From Nitriliruptoraceae bacterium (GTDB lineage Bacteria > Actinomycetota > Nitriliruptoria > Nitriliruptorales > Nitriliruptoraceae), in assembly GCA_007121975.1 (NCBI GenBank), contig SKJO01000278.1, positions 1 through 15,670 on the forward strand: a stretch of DNA of 15,670 nt, written 5' to 3'. Of the stretch, positions 1-6,537 are shown piece after piece. The notes under the pieces are model-generated. The model had not been told where the DNA came from. It searched no databases and saw only the letters and a list, made by a program, of their open reading frames with translations. Both the position numbers and the translations under genes were made by a program. Each line of letters starts with the position of its first letter. Position 1 is the stretch's first letter.

Positions 1-1
1 C

Positions 2-790
2 GGCGGCGGTGCTCCGGGTGGGGGTTGTGTCTGCGGACGCGGCCCCGACCCCGTCAGTCCCGGCCCCGACCCCGTCAGTCCCGGCCCCGGCCCCGGCAGC
101 CCCGGCCCCGACCCCGGCAGTCCCGACCCCGACCCCGGCAGTCCCGACCCCGGCCAGGGCAGTTCCGGCTCGGGCCGCGGCCGTGGTGGTGGCTTTGTGG
201 GTGGCCGCTTGGGGGCGGGGGGCCGTGGTGGTGGGCAGGTGGGCGGACACCATGCTGCTGCTGGTGGGGTGGGACGCCGGGCGCGGCCGCGGATGCTGGT
301 GTGGGCGGATCTTGGGATGCTGCTGGGCGATGACCGGCATGCGTGTGCGGCACGGCTGCTGGTCAACACCATCGGCGGGCCGGTACGTCTGACCCCGCAT
401 GCGGCCCGCCGTCTGGCGTCGGACGCGACCCTACGGGTGATCGTGCATGACGACGGACGGGTCCTTGGGTCCACCGACGCGCAGGCAACCATCACCCTGA
501 CGGTACGTGAAGCGGTGTACGCCCGTGACCAGGGCTGCCGGTTCCCGGGCTGTCGTGCACCGGTGCAGTGGTGTGACCTGCACCATGTCATCGCCCGGCA
601 TCTGGGTGGTCCCACCATCCCCGAGAACCTGGTGTGCCTGTGCCGACGGCATCACACCGCGGTCACCAACGGCCGCTGGCGTCTGGACATGACCGTGGAC
701 GCCGTGGTCACCGTCAGCCGCGGCAGGCAGCGTGCGACCAGCCTGCCACCCCACCAACGTCGACTCCACCCCAAGACCCACCCCGACTGA
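2..790 (+). CDS. HNH endonuclease of the DUF222/13E12 type, C-terminal part (5' end outside window)
   Basis: The reading frame is open from base 2, so the true start lies upstream and only the last 262 residues are seen. The C-terminal domain has the classic HNH signature: CRFPGC (about residues 179-184), CDLHH (191-195), GGPT, ENLV and CLCRRHH (214-218). The HH, the N of ENL and the final H form the metal-binding nuclease core. Before it lies a stretch like the 13E12/DUF222 C-terminal half (ARRLASDATLR, then REAVYARDQG). Most family members have Cys where this protein has Ser in LASDA. A Gly/Pro/Asp-rich linker made of heptapeptide repeats (about residues 14-55) and a Gly-rich stretch separate this from the missing N-terminal DUF222 domain. 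These proteins are common in multiple copies in actinobacterial genomes and are thought to be mobile-DNA-associated nucleases; their substrate is unknown. Family assignment is confident, function is not. Confidence 0.85.
   Translation, partial: GGGAPGGGCVCGRGPDPVSPGPDPVSPGPGPGSPGPDPGSPDPDPGSPDPGQGSSGSGRGRGGGFVGGRLGAGGRGGGQVGGHHAAAGGVGRRARPRMLVWADLGMLLGDDRHACAARLLVNTIGGPVRLTPHAARRLASDATLRVIVHDDGRVLGSTDAQATITLTVREAVYARDQGCRFPGCRAPVQWCDLHHVIARHLGGPTIPENLVCLCRRHHTAVTNGRWRLDMTVDAVVTVSRGRQRATSLPPHQRRLHPKTHPD
41..166 (+). repeat. 21-bp tandem repeat, six units, coding for a Pro/Asp/Gly/Ser linker
   Basis: Six consecutive 21-bp units begin at 41, 62, 83, 104, 125 and 146; the last is degenerate. In the nuclease frame each encodes a heptapeptide of the form G-P-D-P-(V/G)-S-P or D-P-D-P-G-S-P. 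Because the unit is a multiple of three, copy-number change would alter linker length without breaking the frame. All three plus frames stay open through it, as expected of such low-complexity GC-rich DNA. Confidence 0.85.
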
Positions 791-1011
791 ACATGGGCGA
801 GCGCCATCCGTCGGTGGTGCCGTGACCTTCAAGCCCGGCAGTGAGGGCCGGCCACGGTGTCCCGGCCTCGCCGTTCTGTTGGCGTTGGCCCATGTCGGGT
901 CGCGGCTGCATTCGCAGCGGGGCCACGGTCGTTCGTGTGCGGAAGGCGGGGGTCGGCCTCGTGGGTCGCCTACCTTGGTGGGTGTAGTGACCACGCAACG
1001 AAAGGCCCACC
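791..1011. other. Intergenic region between the HNH nuclease and ferredoxin genes
   Basis: These 221 bases hold no convincing gene. A short stem GGCCGG/CCGGCC (846-851 with 862-867, loop of 10) could be a weak terminator for the nuclease gene but has no T-run. The ferredoxin promoter must lie in the right half; no clear -35/-10 pair is visible. The ferredoxin ribosome binding site AAAGG is at 1001-1005. Confidence 0.4.
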
Positions 1012-1236
1012 GTGCCACGGTACGACGTCGAGGTCGACCCGATGGTCTGCACCGGCTCGAAGCGTTGTCTGGCCATCGCCCCGCATGCGTTCTGGTTCGA
1101 TGACCGCTCGTATGTCTCGGGAGTCAGCGGAGGTCCGTTCAGCGACGACGAGGATATAGTCGTCGCCGCCGAGAGCTGTCCCGTCGGCGCGATCACCGTG
1201 GTCGACGAGGAGAGCGGGGCGCAGGTCGTCCCCTGA
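1012..1236 (+). CDS. Small single-cluster ferredoxin with Ser at the second cysteine position
   Basis: A 74-residue soluble electron-transfer protein. The GTG start is supported by AAAGG six bases upstream. Cysteines are C13, C19 and C56: C13-x2-S16-x2-C19 near the N-terminus and SCPVGAI near the C-terminus. This is the layout of the actinobacterial ferredoxins that often serve cytochromes P450, in which the second Cys of the CxxCxxC motif is replaced. With three cysteines the protein may hold a [3Fe-4S] cluster, or a [4Fe-4S] cluster with a non-Cys ligand. No P450 or ferredoxin reductase is in the window, so the partner is unknown. The next two genes run in the same direction, but the 80-bp gap before the protease leaves it open whether they share a transcript. 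Confidence 0.88.
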   Translation: MPRYDVEVDPMVCTGSKRCLAIAPHAFWFDDRSYVSGVSGGPFSDDEDIVVAAESCPVGAITVVDEESGAQVVP

Positions 1237-1316
1237 GTTGGCAGGGTGAGCGCTCCCGGAACCCGGCGGCACGGTCGTCGGATTCCGGGGCTGCGTCCGT
1301 TGGCCGCCGGCTTGCC

Positions 1317-2000
1317 GTGGGACTGGGCGTCGGCCTGGTGGCGTGGAGCTTGGTCGCGAACCTCGTGATCGGCGACAGCGGCTACGTCACCCGCAATGTC
1401 GTGCTGACGGCTCTCGCGATCGCATTGGCTCGGCGGTTCGGGTTCGACCCCGGGCAGTTGGGGCTGGCCCGGGCATCACTGCGTTCCGGGCTGAGGTGGG
1501 GGTTGGGCGCGATGGCGGTGGTCGTGGTGGTGCTGGTCATCGCGGTGGCGGTGGCCGATCACCTCGCGCCGGTGGCAGCGCTCCTCGCGGATGAACGCGC
1601 CCAACTGCCGGCGGGTCGTCTGGCCTACGTCGCGACGGTTCGCATCCCGCTGGGCACCGCGCTGTTCGAGGAGGTCATGTTCCGGGGGTTGCTGCTCGCG
1701 GCCTGGTTGCGGGTGACCAGCACCGGCCGGGCGGTGTGGTGGTCGAGTGCCGTGTTCGGGGTGTGGCACGTTGCGCCGACCATGGTCGCGCTCGAGCTCA
1801 ACAGCATCGAGGTGCTGGGTGCTGCCGGGATCAGCGCGGTGTTCGCCGCCGTGGCCGTCACCACGGTCGCCGGCTTCGGCTTCACCTGGCTGCGCCTGCG
1901 CTCGGGCAGTCTGCTCGCACCGATCCTCGCCCACATCGCAACCAACAGTTTCGGCCTGCTGGCGGCGGTGGCCGCGACGGGGCCGACCTCCATGCCGTGA
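1317..2000 (+). CDS. CPBP-family intramembrane metalloprotease (Rce1/Abi-like)
   Basis: A 227-residue, very hydrophobic protein with several predicted membrane segments (for example around residues 64-80, 111-131, 165-190 and 197-220). All three family motifs are present: EEVMFR (E118, E119, R123), FGVWH (F147, H151) and HIATN (H206, N210), the presumed catalytic and metal-binding residues of CPBP glutamic/metalloproteases. Bacterial members include bacteriocin-processing and self-immunity proteins, but most have no known substrate. The start is uncertain: GTG 1317 has no good ribosome binding site and no better in-frame ATG is visible upstream. It is followed after 10 bp by the flavodoxin-like gene, whose Shine-Dalgarno overlaps this gene's stop, so the two are probably translated from one mRNA. 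Confidence 0.85.
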   Translation: MGLGVGLVAWSLVANLVIGDSGYVTRNVVLTALAIALARRFGFDPGQLGLARASLRSGLRWGLGAMAVVVVVLVIAVAVADHLAPVAALLADERAQLPAGRLAYVATVRIPLGTALFEEVMFRGLLLAAWLRVTSTGRAVWWSSAVFGVWHVAPTMVALELNSIEVLGAAGISAVFAAVAVTTVAGFGFTWLRLRSGSLLAPILAHIATNSFGLLAAVAATGPTSMP

Positions 2001-2010
2001 AGGAGTCTCC

Positions 2011-2472
2011 GTGACCACCGTGCTCGTCGTACACCACACCCCGTCACCCCATCTGCAGGCCCTGCTGGAAGCGGTCGCCGACGGGGCCGGGACCGATGCG
2101 CTCGAAGACGTCGAGGTGGTGCTCCGGCCGGCGCTGGTCGCCGCCGAGGTCGACGTACTCGCTGCCGACGGCATCGTGCTGGGGACTCCGGCCAACCTGG
2201 GGTGGATGTCGGGTGCGCTCAAGCACTTCTTCGACCGCATCTACTACCCGTGCCTGGAGGCGGCCAGCGGTCGTCCCTACGGGCTGTACGTCCACGGCAA
2301 TGACGACACGACCGGAGCCATCCGGTCCGTGGAGCGGGTGGTCAAGGGGCTGGCGTGGCAGCCGGTCGTCGCGCCGGTCAGCGTGACCGGAGCGCCGACG
2401 AAGGCCGACCTCGAGTCATGCTGGGAACTCGGAGCGACCGTGGCCGCGCAGGCAGCCGGGGTGGTCGGCTGA
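2011..2472 (+). CDS. Flavodoxin-like NAD(P)H-dependent FMN reductase/oxidoreductase
   Basis: A 153-residue single-domain protein with a flavodoxin fold. The N-terminal strand TTVLVVHHT leads into a phosphate-binding loop (about residues 8-15), and GTPANLGWMSGALKHFFDR (about 58-76) is the typical FMN-ring-contacting loop and following helix of the NADPH-dependent FMN reductase/WrbA-like superfamily. GTG 2011 was chosen because AAGGAG lies at 2000-2005, and translation from here begins exactly at the first beta strand. The same frame is open further upstream through the protease gene, but that part is not protein-like. It follows the CPBP gene by 10 bp and converges on the Nudix-like gene with a 16-bp gap. 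The substrate cannot be told; it could reduce flavin or quinone, or act as an electron carrier. Confidence 0.82.
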   Translation: MTTVLVVHHTPSPHLQALLEAVADGAGTDALEDVEVVLRPALVAAEVDVLAADGIVLGTPANLGWMSGALKHFFDRIYYPCLEAASGRPYGLYVHGNDDTTGAIRSVERVVKGLAWQPVVAPVSVTGAPTKADLESCWELGATVAAQAAGVVG

Positions 2473-2488
2473 GCCCGTCGGGGTGCGG

Positions 2489-3031
2489 TCAGGGGAGTTG
2501 GCCGCAGAACGCCAGCGCACGTCGGACCAACCGACCGTGGCCCGAGGACATCTCGGCGGCGATCTCGGGGCTGGTCGCTTCCGCGGGGGACACCCACGCG
2601 AGGTCGAGCACGTCTTCAGGCGGGGCGCACTCACCGCGGCAGGGCACCACGTAGCCCAGGGCGACCGCATGCTGGCGGGGATCGTGGAAGCCCGTCCGCG
2701 TCGGGTCGGGGAAGTACTCGGCGACGGTGAAGGGGGCGACCCCGGAGGGCAGGTCGGGTGCGGCCTCTGCCCCGAGGTCCTTGGCGAGGTGGCGCCACAG
2801 CGCCTCACGAAGTGTCTCGCCGAACAGCACCCGGCCGGAGACCACGGCCCGGGAGATCGCCCCGTCGGGTTGGGCGCGTAGCAGCAGGCCGACCTTCTCG
2901 ATCCGGCCGAGATGGTCGGTGCGTACGGGGACGGCCTCGACGTACACGATCGGGATCTGGCCGCGGATGGACTCGATGGTCTCGGCCGGAAGCCAGCCGG
3001 GACTGGTCTCGATCGTGTCGTTGGTGCTCAT
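2489..3031 (-). CDS. DUF4916 Nudix-like protein with a degenerate Nudix box
   Basis: A 180-residue protein; ATG at 3031-3029 with AGGAG at 3042-3038 gives a well-placed start. The body matches the actinobacterial DUF4916 family: IPIVYVEAVPVRTD (about 28-41), VGLLLRA, the box SGRVLFGETLREALWRHLAKDLG-like segment (given here only by its ends, about residues 67-90), APFTVAEYFPDP and HDPRQHAVALGYVVP. A canonical Nudix box is Gx5Ex7REUxEExGU; here the REUxEE part reads R-H-L-A-K-D, so the metal-binding glutamates are replaced. It may lack pyrophosphohydrolase activity, act on a different nucleotide, or serve as a binding or regulatory domain. It is divergent from the hydrogenase operon, sharing a 198-bp intergenic region, which raises the possibility of shared regulation. 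Family call is confident; function unknown. Confidence 0.85.
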   Translation of the reverse strand: MSTNDTIETSPGWLPAETIESIRGQIPIVYVEAVPVRTDHLGRIEKVGLLLRAQPDGAISRAVVSGRVLFGETLREALWRHLAKDLGAEAAPDLPSGVAPFTVAEYFPDPTRTGFHDPRQHAVALGYVVPCRGECAPPEDVLDLAWVSPAEATSPEIAAEMSSGHGRLVRRALAFCGQLP

Positions 3032-3155
3032 GCGCTGCTCCTGGATGACGGCTGGTCGGACCGTAGTGTTCCAGGCCCCTCGGGCAGCGTCACGCGGGCG
3101 CGGGGCGGCACGGTGGATATCCGGGGGGTCGAAGGGGGCCGGGTGGATCAGGGCC
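3032..3155. promoter_or_regulatory. Left part of the divergent promoter region of the Nudix-like gene and the hydrogenase operon
   Basis: This is noncoding DNA. The Nudix-like gene's Shine-Dalgarno AGGAG (minus strand) is at 3042-3038. A minus-strand TACGGT (3065-3060) fits the actinobacterial -10 pattern TANNNT at a suitable distance from the ATG, but no good -35 is seen 16-18 bp upstream, so the promoter call is weak. Confidence 0.35.
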
Positions 3156-3169
3156 GGGTCCATCGACCC
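3156..3169. promoter_or_regulatory. DosR/DevR-box-like palindrome upstream of the hydrogenase operon
   Basis: GGGTCCATCGACCC has GGGTC and GACCC as perfect inverted arms around CATC. It fits the DosR/DevR core GGGNCNNNNGNCCC at every fixed position. It ends directly before a -35-like hexamer, the usual placement for an activator of this class. The mycobacterial Hyh (Hyd3) hydrogenase is known to be induced under hypoxia under DosR control. That a DosR homologue binds here is inference; no regulator gene is in the window. Confidence 0.55.
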
Positions 3170-3198
3170 TTGTCCGGTCAGCAGCCGGTGCGTAGCGT
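3170..3198 (+). promoter_or_regulatory. hyhB: Candidate promoter of the hydrogenase operon
   Basis: TTGTCC (3170-3175) and TAGCGT (3193-3198) are separated by exactly 17 bp and resemble -35 TTGACA and -10 TANNNT. Transcription would start near 3205, leaving a leader of about 25 nt with the ribosome binding site AAAGG at 3217-3221, eight bases before GTG 3230. Confidence 0.5.
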
Positions 3199-3229
3199 CG
3201 GTGCGGAGTCGAACACAAAGGCCGCTCAC

Positions 3230-4381
3230 GTGGCTGCGCCCGGTGTCATCGCTCCGTCCGGTCTGGGGTCGCTGATCGCGCTGTTGCGCGATGAGGGCTA
3301 CCGCGTGGTCGGACCCACGGTCCGTGACGGGGTGGTGGTGCACGACGACCTCGCCGGAGTGGATGACCTGCCGGTGGGCTGGCAGGACCGGCAGGGACCG
3401 GGGACCTACCGGCTCGAGCGGCGCGACGACGAGGCGCTGTTCGCGACCGCGGTGGGCCCGCACGGTCCCAAGCGTGAGCTGTTCCCACCCCGTCAGCATC
3501 TGTGGGAGGCGGTCAGCGACGGTGACGCGGTGTTCCACGTCGTCGAGCCGCCCGCCCCCGACGAGCGGATCGCGTTCCTGGGCGTCCGGCCGTGCGAGCT
3601 GGCCGCCATCGGGGTGCAGGACCGGGTCCTGCTCGACGGGTTGGCCGCCGACCGCGTCTACGCCGCGCACCGTGAGCAGGTGCTGCTCATCGCCGCCGAG
3701 TGCCACCAGCCCGCAGGCACCTGCTTCTGCGCGTCGATGGGCACGGGCCCCGGCGTCGTCGACAACGACGGGTCGGTGCCGGTGGCCCGCGCCGACCTGG
3801 CGATCACCGAACTGCTCGAAGGAGAGCACCGGCTGCTGCTGCGTGCCGGGAGCGAGGAGGGCAGCCGACTGCTCGATGCGATCGACCACCGGGCCGCCAC
3901 CGCAGAGGATCACGCGGCGCGCGACGCGTCGCTGGCCGCGGCCACCGAGCAGATGGGTCGCCACCTCGACGTCGAGGATGTGCACGACCTGCTGATGGGC
4001 AACCTGTCGCATCCGCGCTGGGACGAGGTCGCCTCCCGCTGCCTGGCCTGCACCAACTGCACGATGGTGTGCCCGACCTGTTTCTGCACCAACGTCGAGG
4101 ACACCACCGACCTCAGCGGGGAGCGGGCCAGCCGCGACCGTCGGTGGGACTCGTGCTTCACGATCGAGTTCAGCCATGCCGGCCCGACCTCGGTGCGCAC
4201 CTCGACCCGGGCCCGCTACCGGCAATGGTTGACCCACAAGCTCGCAACCTGGATCGATCAGTTCGACACCTCCGGCTGCGTGGGGTGTGGTCGGTGCATC
4301 ACCTGGTGCCCGGTGGGGATCGACCTCACCGAGGAGGTCGCCGCGATCCGGGCCAGCGACGGACGGAAGTCCACCTCATGA
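3230..4381 (+). CDS. hyhB: Group 3b [NiFe]-hydrogenase iron-sulfur (beta) subunit
   Basis: A 383-residue cytosolic electron-transfer subunit of the HydB/HyhB (sulfhydrogenase beta) family. It passes electrons between the hydrogenase small subunit and the flavin subunit. Two C-terminal [4Fe-4S] ferredoxin motifs are complete: C271-x2-C274-x2-C277-x3-C281-P and C350-x2-C353-x2-C356-x3-C360-P. Further cysteines (C122, C158, C165, C167, C284, C286, C309) are in family-typical places such as GVRPCELAAI and ECHQPAGTCFC. The start GTG 3230 has AAAGG eight bases upstream and puts GVIAPSGLGSLIALLRDEGY at the N-terminus, as expected. GTG 3188 is a possible alternative but would lie upstream of the candidate -10. 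The stop overlaps the next gene's start by 4 bp (ATGA). First gene of the operon. Confidence 0.92.
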   Translation: MAAPGVIAPSGLGSLIALLRDEGYRVVGPTVRDGVVVHDDLAGVDDLPVGWQDRQGPGTYRLERRDDEALFATAVGPHGPKRELFPPRQHLWEAVSDGDAVFHVVEPPAPDERIAFLGVRPCELAAIGVQDRVLLDGLAADRVYAAHREQVLLIAAECHQPAGTCFCASMGTGPGVVDNDGSVPVARADLAITELLEGEHRLLLRAGSEEGSRLLDAIDHRAATAEDHAARDASLAAATEQMGRHLDVEDVHDLLMGNLSHPRWDEVASRCLACTNCTMVCPTCFCTNVEDTTDLSGERASRDRRWDSCFTIEFSHAGPTSVRTSTRARYRQWLTHKLATWIDQFDTSGCVGCGRCITWCPVGIDLTEEVAAIRASDGRKSTS

Positions 4382-4908
4382 ACCCGCCCACCGACCCGCC
4401 CGCCCTGCCGGCGCGCGATACCCGGGCGCTGCCCACCGGCGACGTGCATGCGGTGGTCGCCCGTCTGGCCGAGCACCCGTTCTTCGCCGGTATCTCCCGC
4501 GAGGACCTCGCACGCCTGGCCGAAGGTGGAGCCCTGGTCGAGTTCGACGCCGACCGCTACGCGTTGCGTCAGGGCGGGCCGGGGGAGACCTTCACGCTGC
4601 TGCTCGAGGGGGACGTCGACCTCGAGGTGGCCGGGGCCGGACCACCGCTGGTGATCGAGAGCCTGCACGCCGGCGACGCGCTGGGCTGGTCCTGGCTGTT
4701 CCCGCCCCACCGCTGGGCGTTCGACGCCCACTGCCGTACCCAGGTGCGGGCGATCGCGCTCGATGCGCGGCACCTGCGCGCCCTGATCGACGCCGACCCG
4801 GTGCTCGGCCGGGAGCTGACCCACCGGGTCGCCGAGCTGGTCGCCGACCGGCTGCGCCACGCCCGACTCCAGATCGTGAGCGGACATGCCCATGACCATC
4901 GCGCCTGA
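4378..4908 (+). CDS. Cyclic-nucleotide-binding-fold protein without DNA-binding domain, embedded in the hydrogenase operon
   Basis: A 176-residue protein. Residues about 25-165 form a Crp/cAMP-receptor-like effector domain: LAEHPFFAGISREDLARLAE, then LRQGGPGETFTLLLEGDVDL, then a helical end (RELTHRVAELVADRL) like the Crp C-helix. The protein stops there, so the helix-turn-helix domain of Crp/Fnr regulators is absent. The phosphate-binding cassette is altered: G99-D100 stands where Crp has Gly-Glu, and the R-S of Crp is R112-W113 within GWSWLFPPHRWAFDA. cAMP binding is therefore doubtful. Such a gene is, from memory, a regular member of actinobacterial group 3b operons between the beta and gamma subunits. 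It overlaps its neighbours by 4 and 23 bp, pointing to an allosteric or assembly role in the complex rather than transcription. Function unknown. Confidence 0.85.
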   Translation: MNPPTDPPALPARDTRALPTGDVHAVVARLAEHPFFAGISREDLARLAEGGALVEFDADRYALRQGGPGETFTLLLEGDVDLEVAGAGPPLVIESLHAGDALGWSWLFPPHRWAFDAHCRTQVRAIALDARHLRALIDADPVLGRELTHRVAELVADRLRHARLQIVSGHAHDHRA

Positions 4909-5737
4909 CCTGCCGCTGCGCGACCCGTTGACCGCACGGCCCTACGTGGTCTCGACCATCCGTCAGCAGACCCACGACATCGTGACTCTCGACGTGCGTC
5001 CGGCTGAGGCGCCGATCGCCTTCGCGCCCGGACAGTTCGACATGGTCTACGTCTACGGGGTGGGGGAGGCGGCGATCTCGATCTCCTCGGACCCGGCCAC
5101 CCCCGAGCTGCTGTCGCACACGATCCGGGCCATCGGGTGGGTCACCCGGGCACTCAACGACCTGCAGCCCGGCGCCACCATCGGCATCCGGGGACCCTAC
5201 GGGCGCGGGTGGCCGCTGGACGACGCCGAGGGTCGCGACCTGGTGATCGTGGCCGGTGGCATCGGCCTGGCCCCGGTGCGGCCGGCCATCATGGCGGCGC
5301 TGGCCCAGCGTGATCGCTTCAACCGGATCGCGCTGCTGGTGGGGGCGCGCAGCCCCCGTGATCTGGTGTTCCGCGACGACCTCGACCGGTGGGCCACCAA
5401 CCCGGCAATCGACGTGCACGTGACGGTGGACAGTGCGGTGCGCGGGTGGGGTGGTCGGGTCGGGGTGGTCACCAAGCTGATCCCGCGGGTGCCCTTCGAC
5501 CCCGATGGGGCGACCGTACTGACCTGCGGGCCCGAGGCCATGATGTGGCACACGGCCGACGCGCTGGTCAAGCGGGGGGTGGATCCCAACCACCTCTACG
5601 TCACGCTGGAACGCAACATGCGCTGTGCGCTGGGCACCTGTGGGCACTGCCAGCTCGGCCCGGTGTTCGTCTGTCGCGACGGCCCGGTGTTCGCCTGGCC
5701 GGAGGTGTCGGGGCTGCTCGAGGAGCGTGAGCTGTGA
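4886..5737 (+). CDS. hyhG: Group 3b [NiFe]-hydrogenase FAD/NAD(P)-binding (gamma) subunit
   Basis: A 283-residue ferredoxin-reductase-type subunit that exchanges electrons with NAD(P)H. Residues about 17-105 form the FAD-binding barrel (FAPGQFDMVYVYG, IRGPYGRGWPL). Residues 115-235 form the NAD(P)-binding domain, with VAGGIGLAPVRPAI (122-135) as the dinucleotide motif and TCGPEAMM (213-220). The C-terminus carries C247-x4-C252-x2-C255-x7-C263, the [2Fe-2S] motif shared with PyrK of dihydroorotate dehydrogenase B. It starts inside the preceding gene (23-bp overlap). ATG 4892, two codons on, is an alternative start; GAG at 4878-4880 fits 4886 better. The last four bases (GTGA) are shared with the next start. 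NADP rather than NAD preference is known for the family, not shown here. Confidence 0.92.
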   Translation: MPMTIAPDLPLRDPLTARPYVVSTIRQQTHDIVTLDVRPAEAPIAFAPGQFDMVYVYGVGEAAISISSDPATPELLSHTIRAIGWVTRALNDLQPGATIGIRGPYGRGWPLDDAEGRDLVIVAGGIGLAPVRPAIMAALAQRDRFNRIALLVGARSPRDLVFRDDLDRWATNPAIDVHVTVDSAVRGWGGRVGVVTKLIPRVPFDPDGATVLTCGPEAMMWHTADALVKRGVDPNHLYVTLERNMRCALGTCGHCQLGPVFVCRDGPVFAWPEVSGLLEEREL

Positions 5738-6537
5738 GTCGACCGAGTCTTGCCGTGTGGAAGTTCGCGTCCTGCGACGGCTGCCAGTTGTCCCTGCTGT
5801 CCGCAGAGGACGAGCTGCTGACGCTCGCCGAGGAGGTGCACATCGCACACTTCCTGGAAGCCACCCGCGAGGTGGCGCCAGGTCCCTACGACGTGTCGCT
5901 GGTCGAGGGGTCGATCACCACGCCCGCCGATGCCGAGCGCATCCGGCACGTGCGCAGCATCTCGGGCACGCTGATCACCATCGGGGCGTGCGCCACCGCG
6001 GGAGGGATCCAGGCGCTGCGCAACCTCGCCGACGTCGAGGCCTACGCGAGCCTGGTCTACGGCCATCCCGAGTACATCTCCACGCTGGCAGAGTCGACCT
6101 CGATCGCGCAGCACGTGCCGGTCGACTTCGAGCTGCGCGGCTGTCCGGTCGAGGTTCCCCAGCTGCTCGAGGTCGTCTCGGCACTGCTCGCCGGGCGCAA
6201 GCCGGTCACCCCGCCGCACGCGGTGTGCCTGGAGTGCAAGCTGCGGGGCGCGGTCTGCGTCATGGTCGCCAACGGCACCCCGTGTCTCGGCCCGATCACC
6301 CAGGCGGGCTGCGGGGCGCGCTGCCCGGCGTTCAACCGGGGTTGCTACGGCTGCTTCGGGCCGATGGAGACGCCCAACACCGCCTCGCTGAGCGACCACC
6401 TGCACGACGAGCTCGGCATCTGCGACGACGACCTCGCCCGACTGCTGCGCACCTTCAACGCCGACGCGCCGGAGTTCCGTGCCGAGGCCAGACGCCGCGA
6501 GTCGATCGCCGCGGCACGCGGGGAGGACGCCACGTGA
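5734..6537 (+). CDS. hyhS: Group 3b [NiFe]-hydrogenase small (delta) subunit
   Basis: A 267-residue cytosolic small subunit with no twin-arginine signal, as expected for group 3. It has exactly twelve cysteines in the region that matters, enough for three [4Fe-4S] clusters. C14-x2-C17 (in FASCDGCQ), C86 (IGACATAGG) and C137 (LRGCPVE) are the proximal-cluster ligands. C165-x2-C168, C175 and C184 would serve a second cluster, and C193, C197, C204 and C207 a third. It carries electrons from the NiFe site to the beta and gamma subunits. The GTG start at 5734 overlaps the gamma-subunit stop as GTGA, and its own stop overlaps the large-subunit GTG in the same way. Length and order match the sulfhydrogenase delta family. 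Confidence 0.93.
   Translation: MSRPSLAVWKFASCDGCQLSLLSAEDELLTLAEEVHIAHFLEATREVAPGPYDVSLVEGSITTPADAERIRHVRSISGTLITIGACATAGGIQALRNLADVEAYASLVYGHPEYISTLAESTSIAQHVPVDFELRGCPVEVPQLLEVVSALLAGRKPVTPPHAVCLECKLRGAVCVMVANGTPCLGPITQAGCGARCPAFNRGCYGCFGPMETPNTASLSDHLHDELGICDDDLARLLRTFNADAPEFRAEARRRESIAAARGEDAT

Noticed and set aside
41..166. CRISPR array
   Set aside because: The 21-bp units are directly abutting, have no spacers and are in frame within a coding region.
2912..3229. N-terminal extension of the hydrogenase beta subunit from an ATG at 2912
   Set aside because: It runs antisense to the Nudix-like gene and through the promoter region; homology begins after GTG 3230.
3032..4237. Upstream extension of the Nudix-like frame on the minus strand
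   Set aside because: The extension overlaps the hydrogenase beta gene antisense and is not protein-like; ATG at 3031-3029 with AGGAG is the natural start.
5625..6533. Upstream extension of the large hydrogenase subunit frame
   Set aside because: This text is Arg/Ala-rich shadow of the small subunit gene; the GTGA overlap at 6534 fits the pattern of the other junctions.
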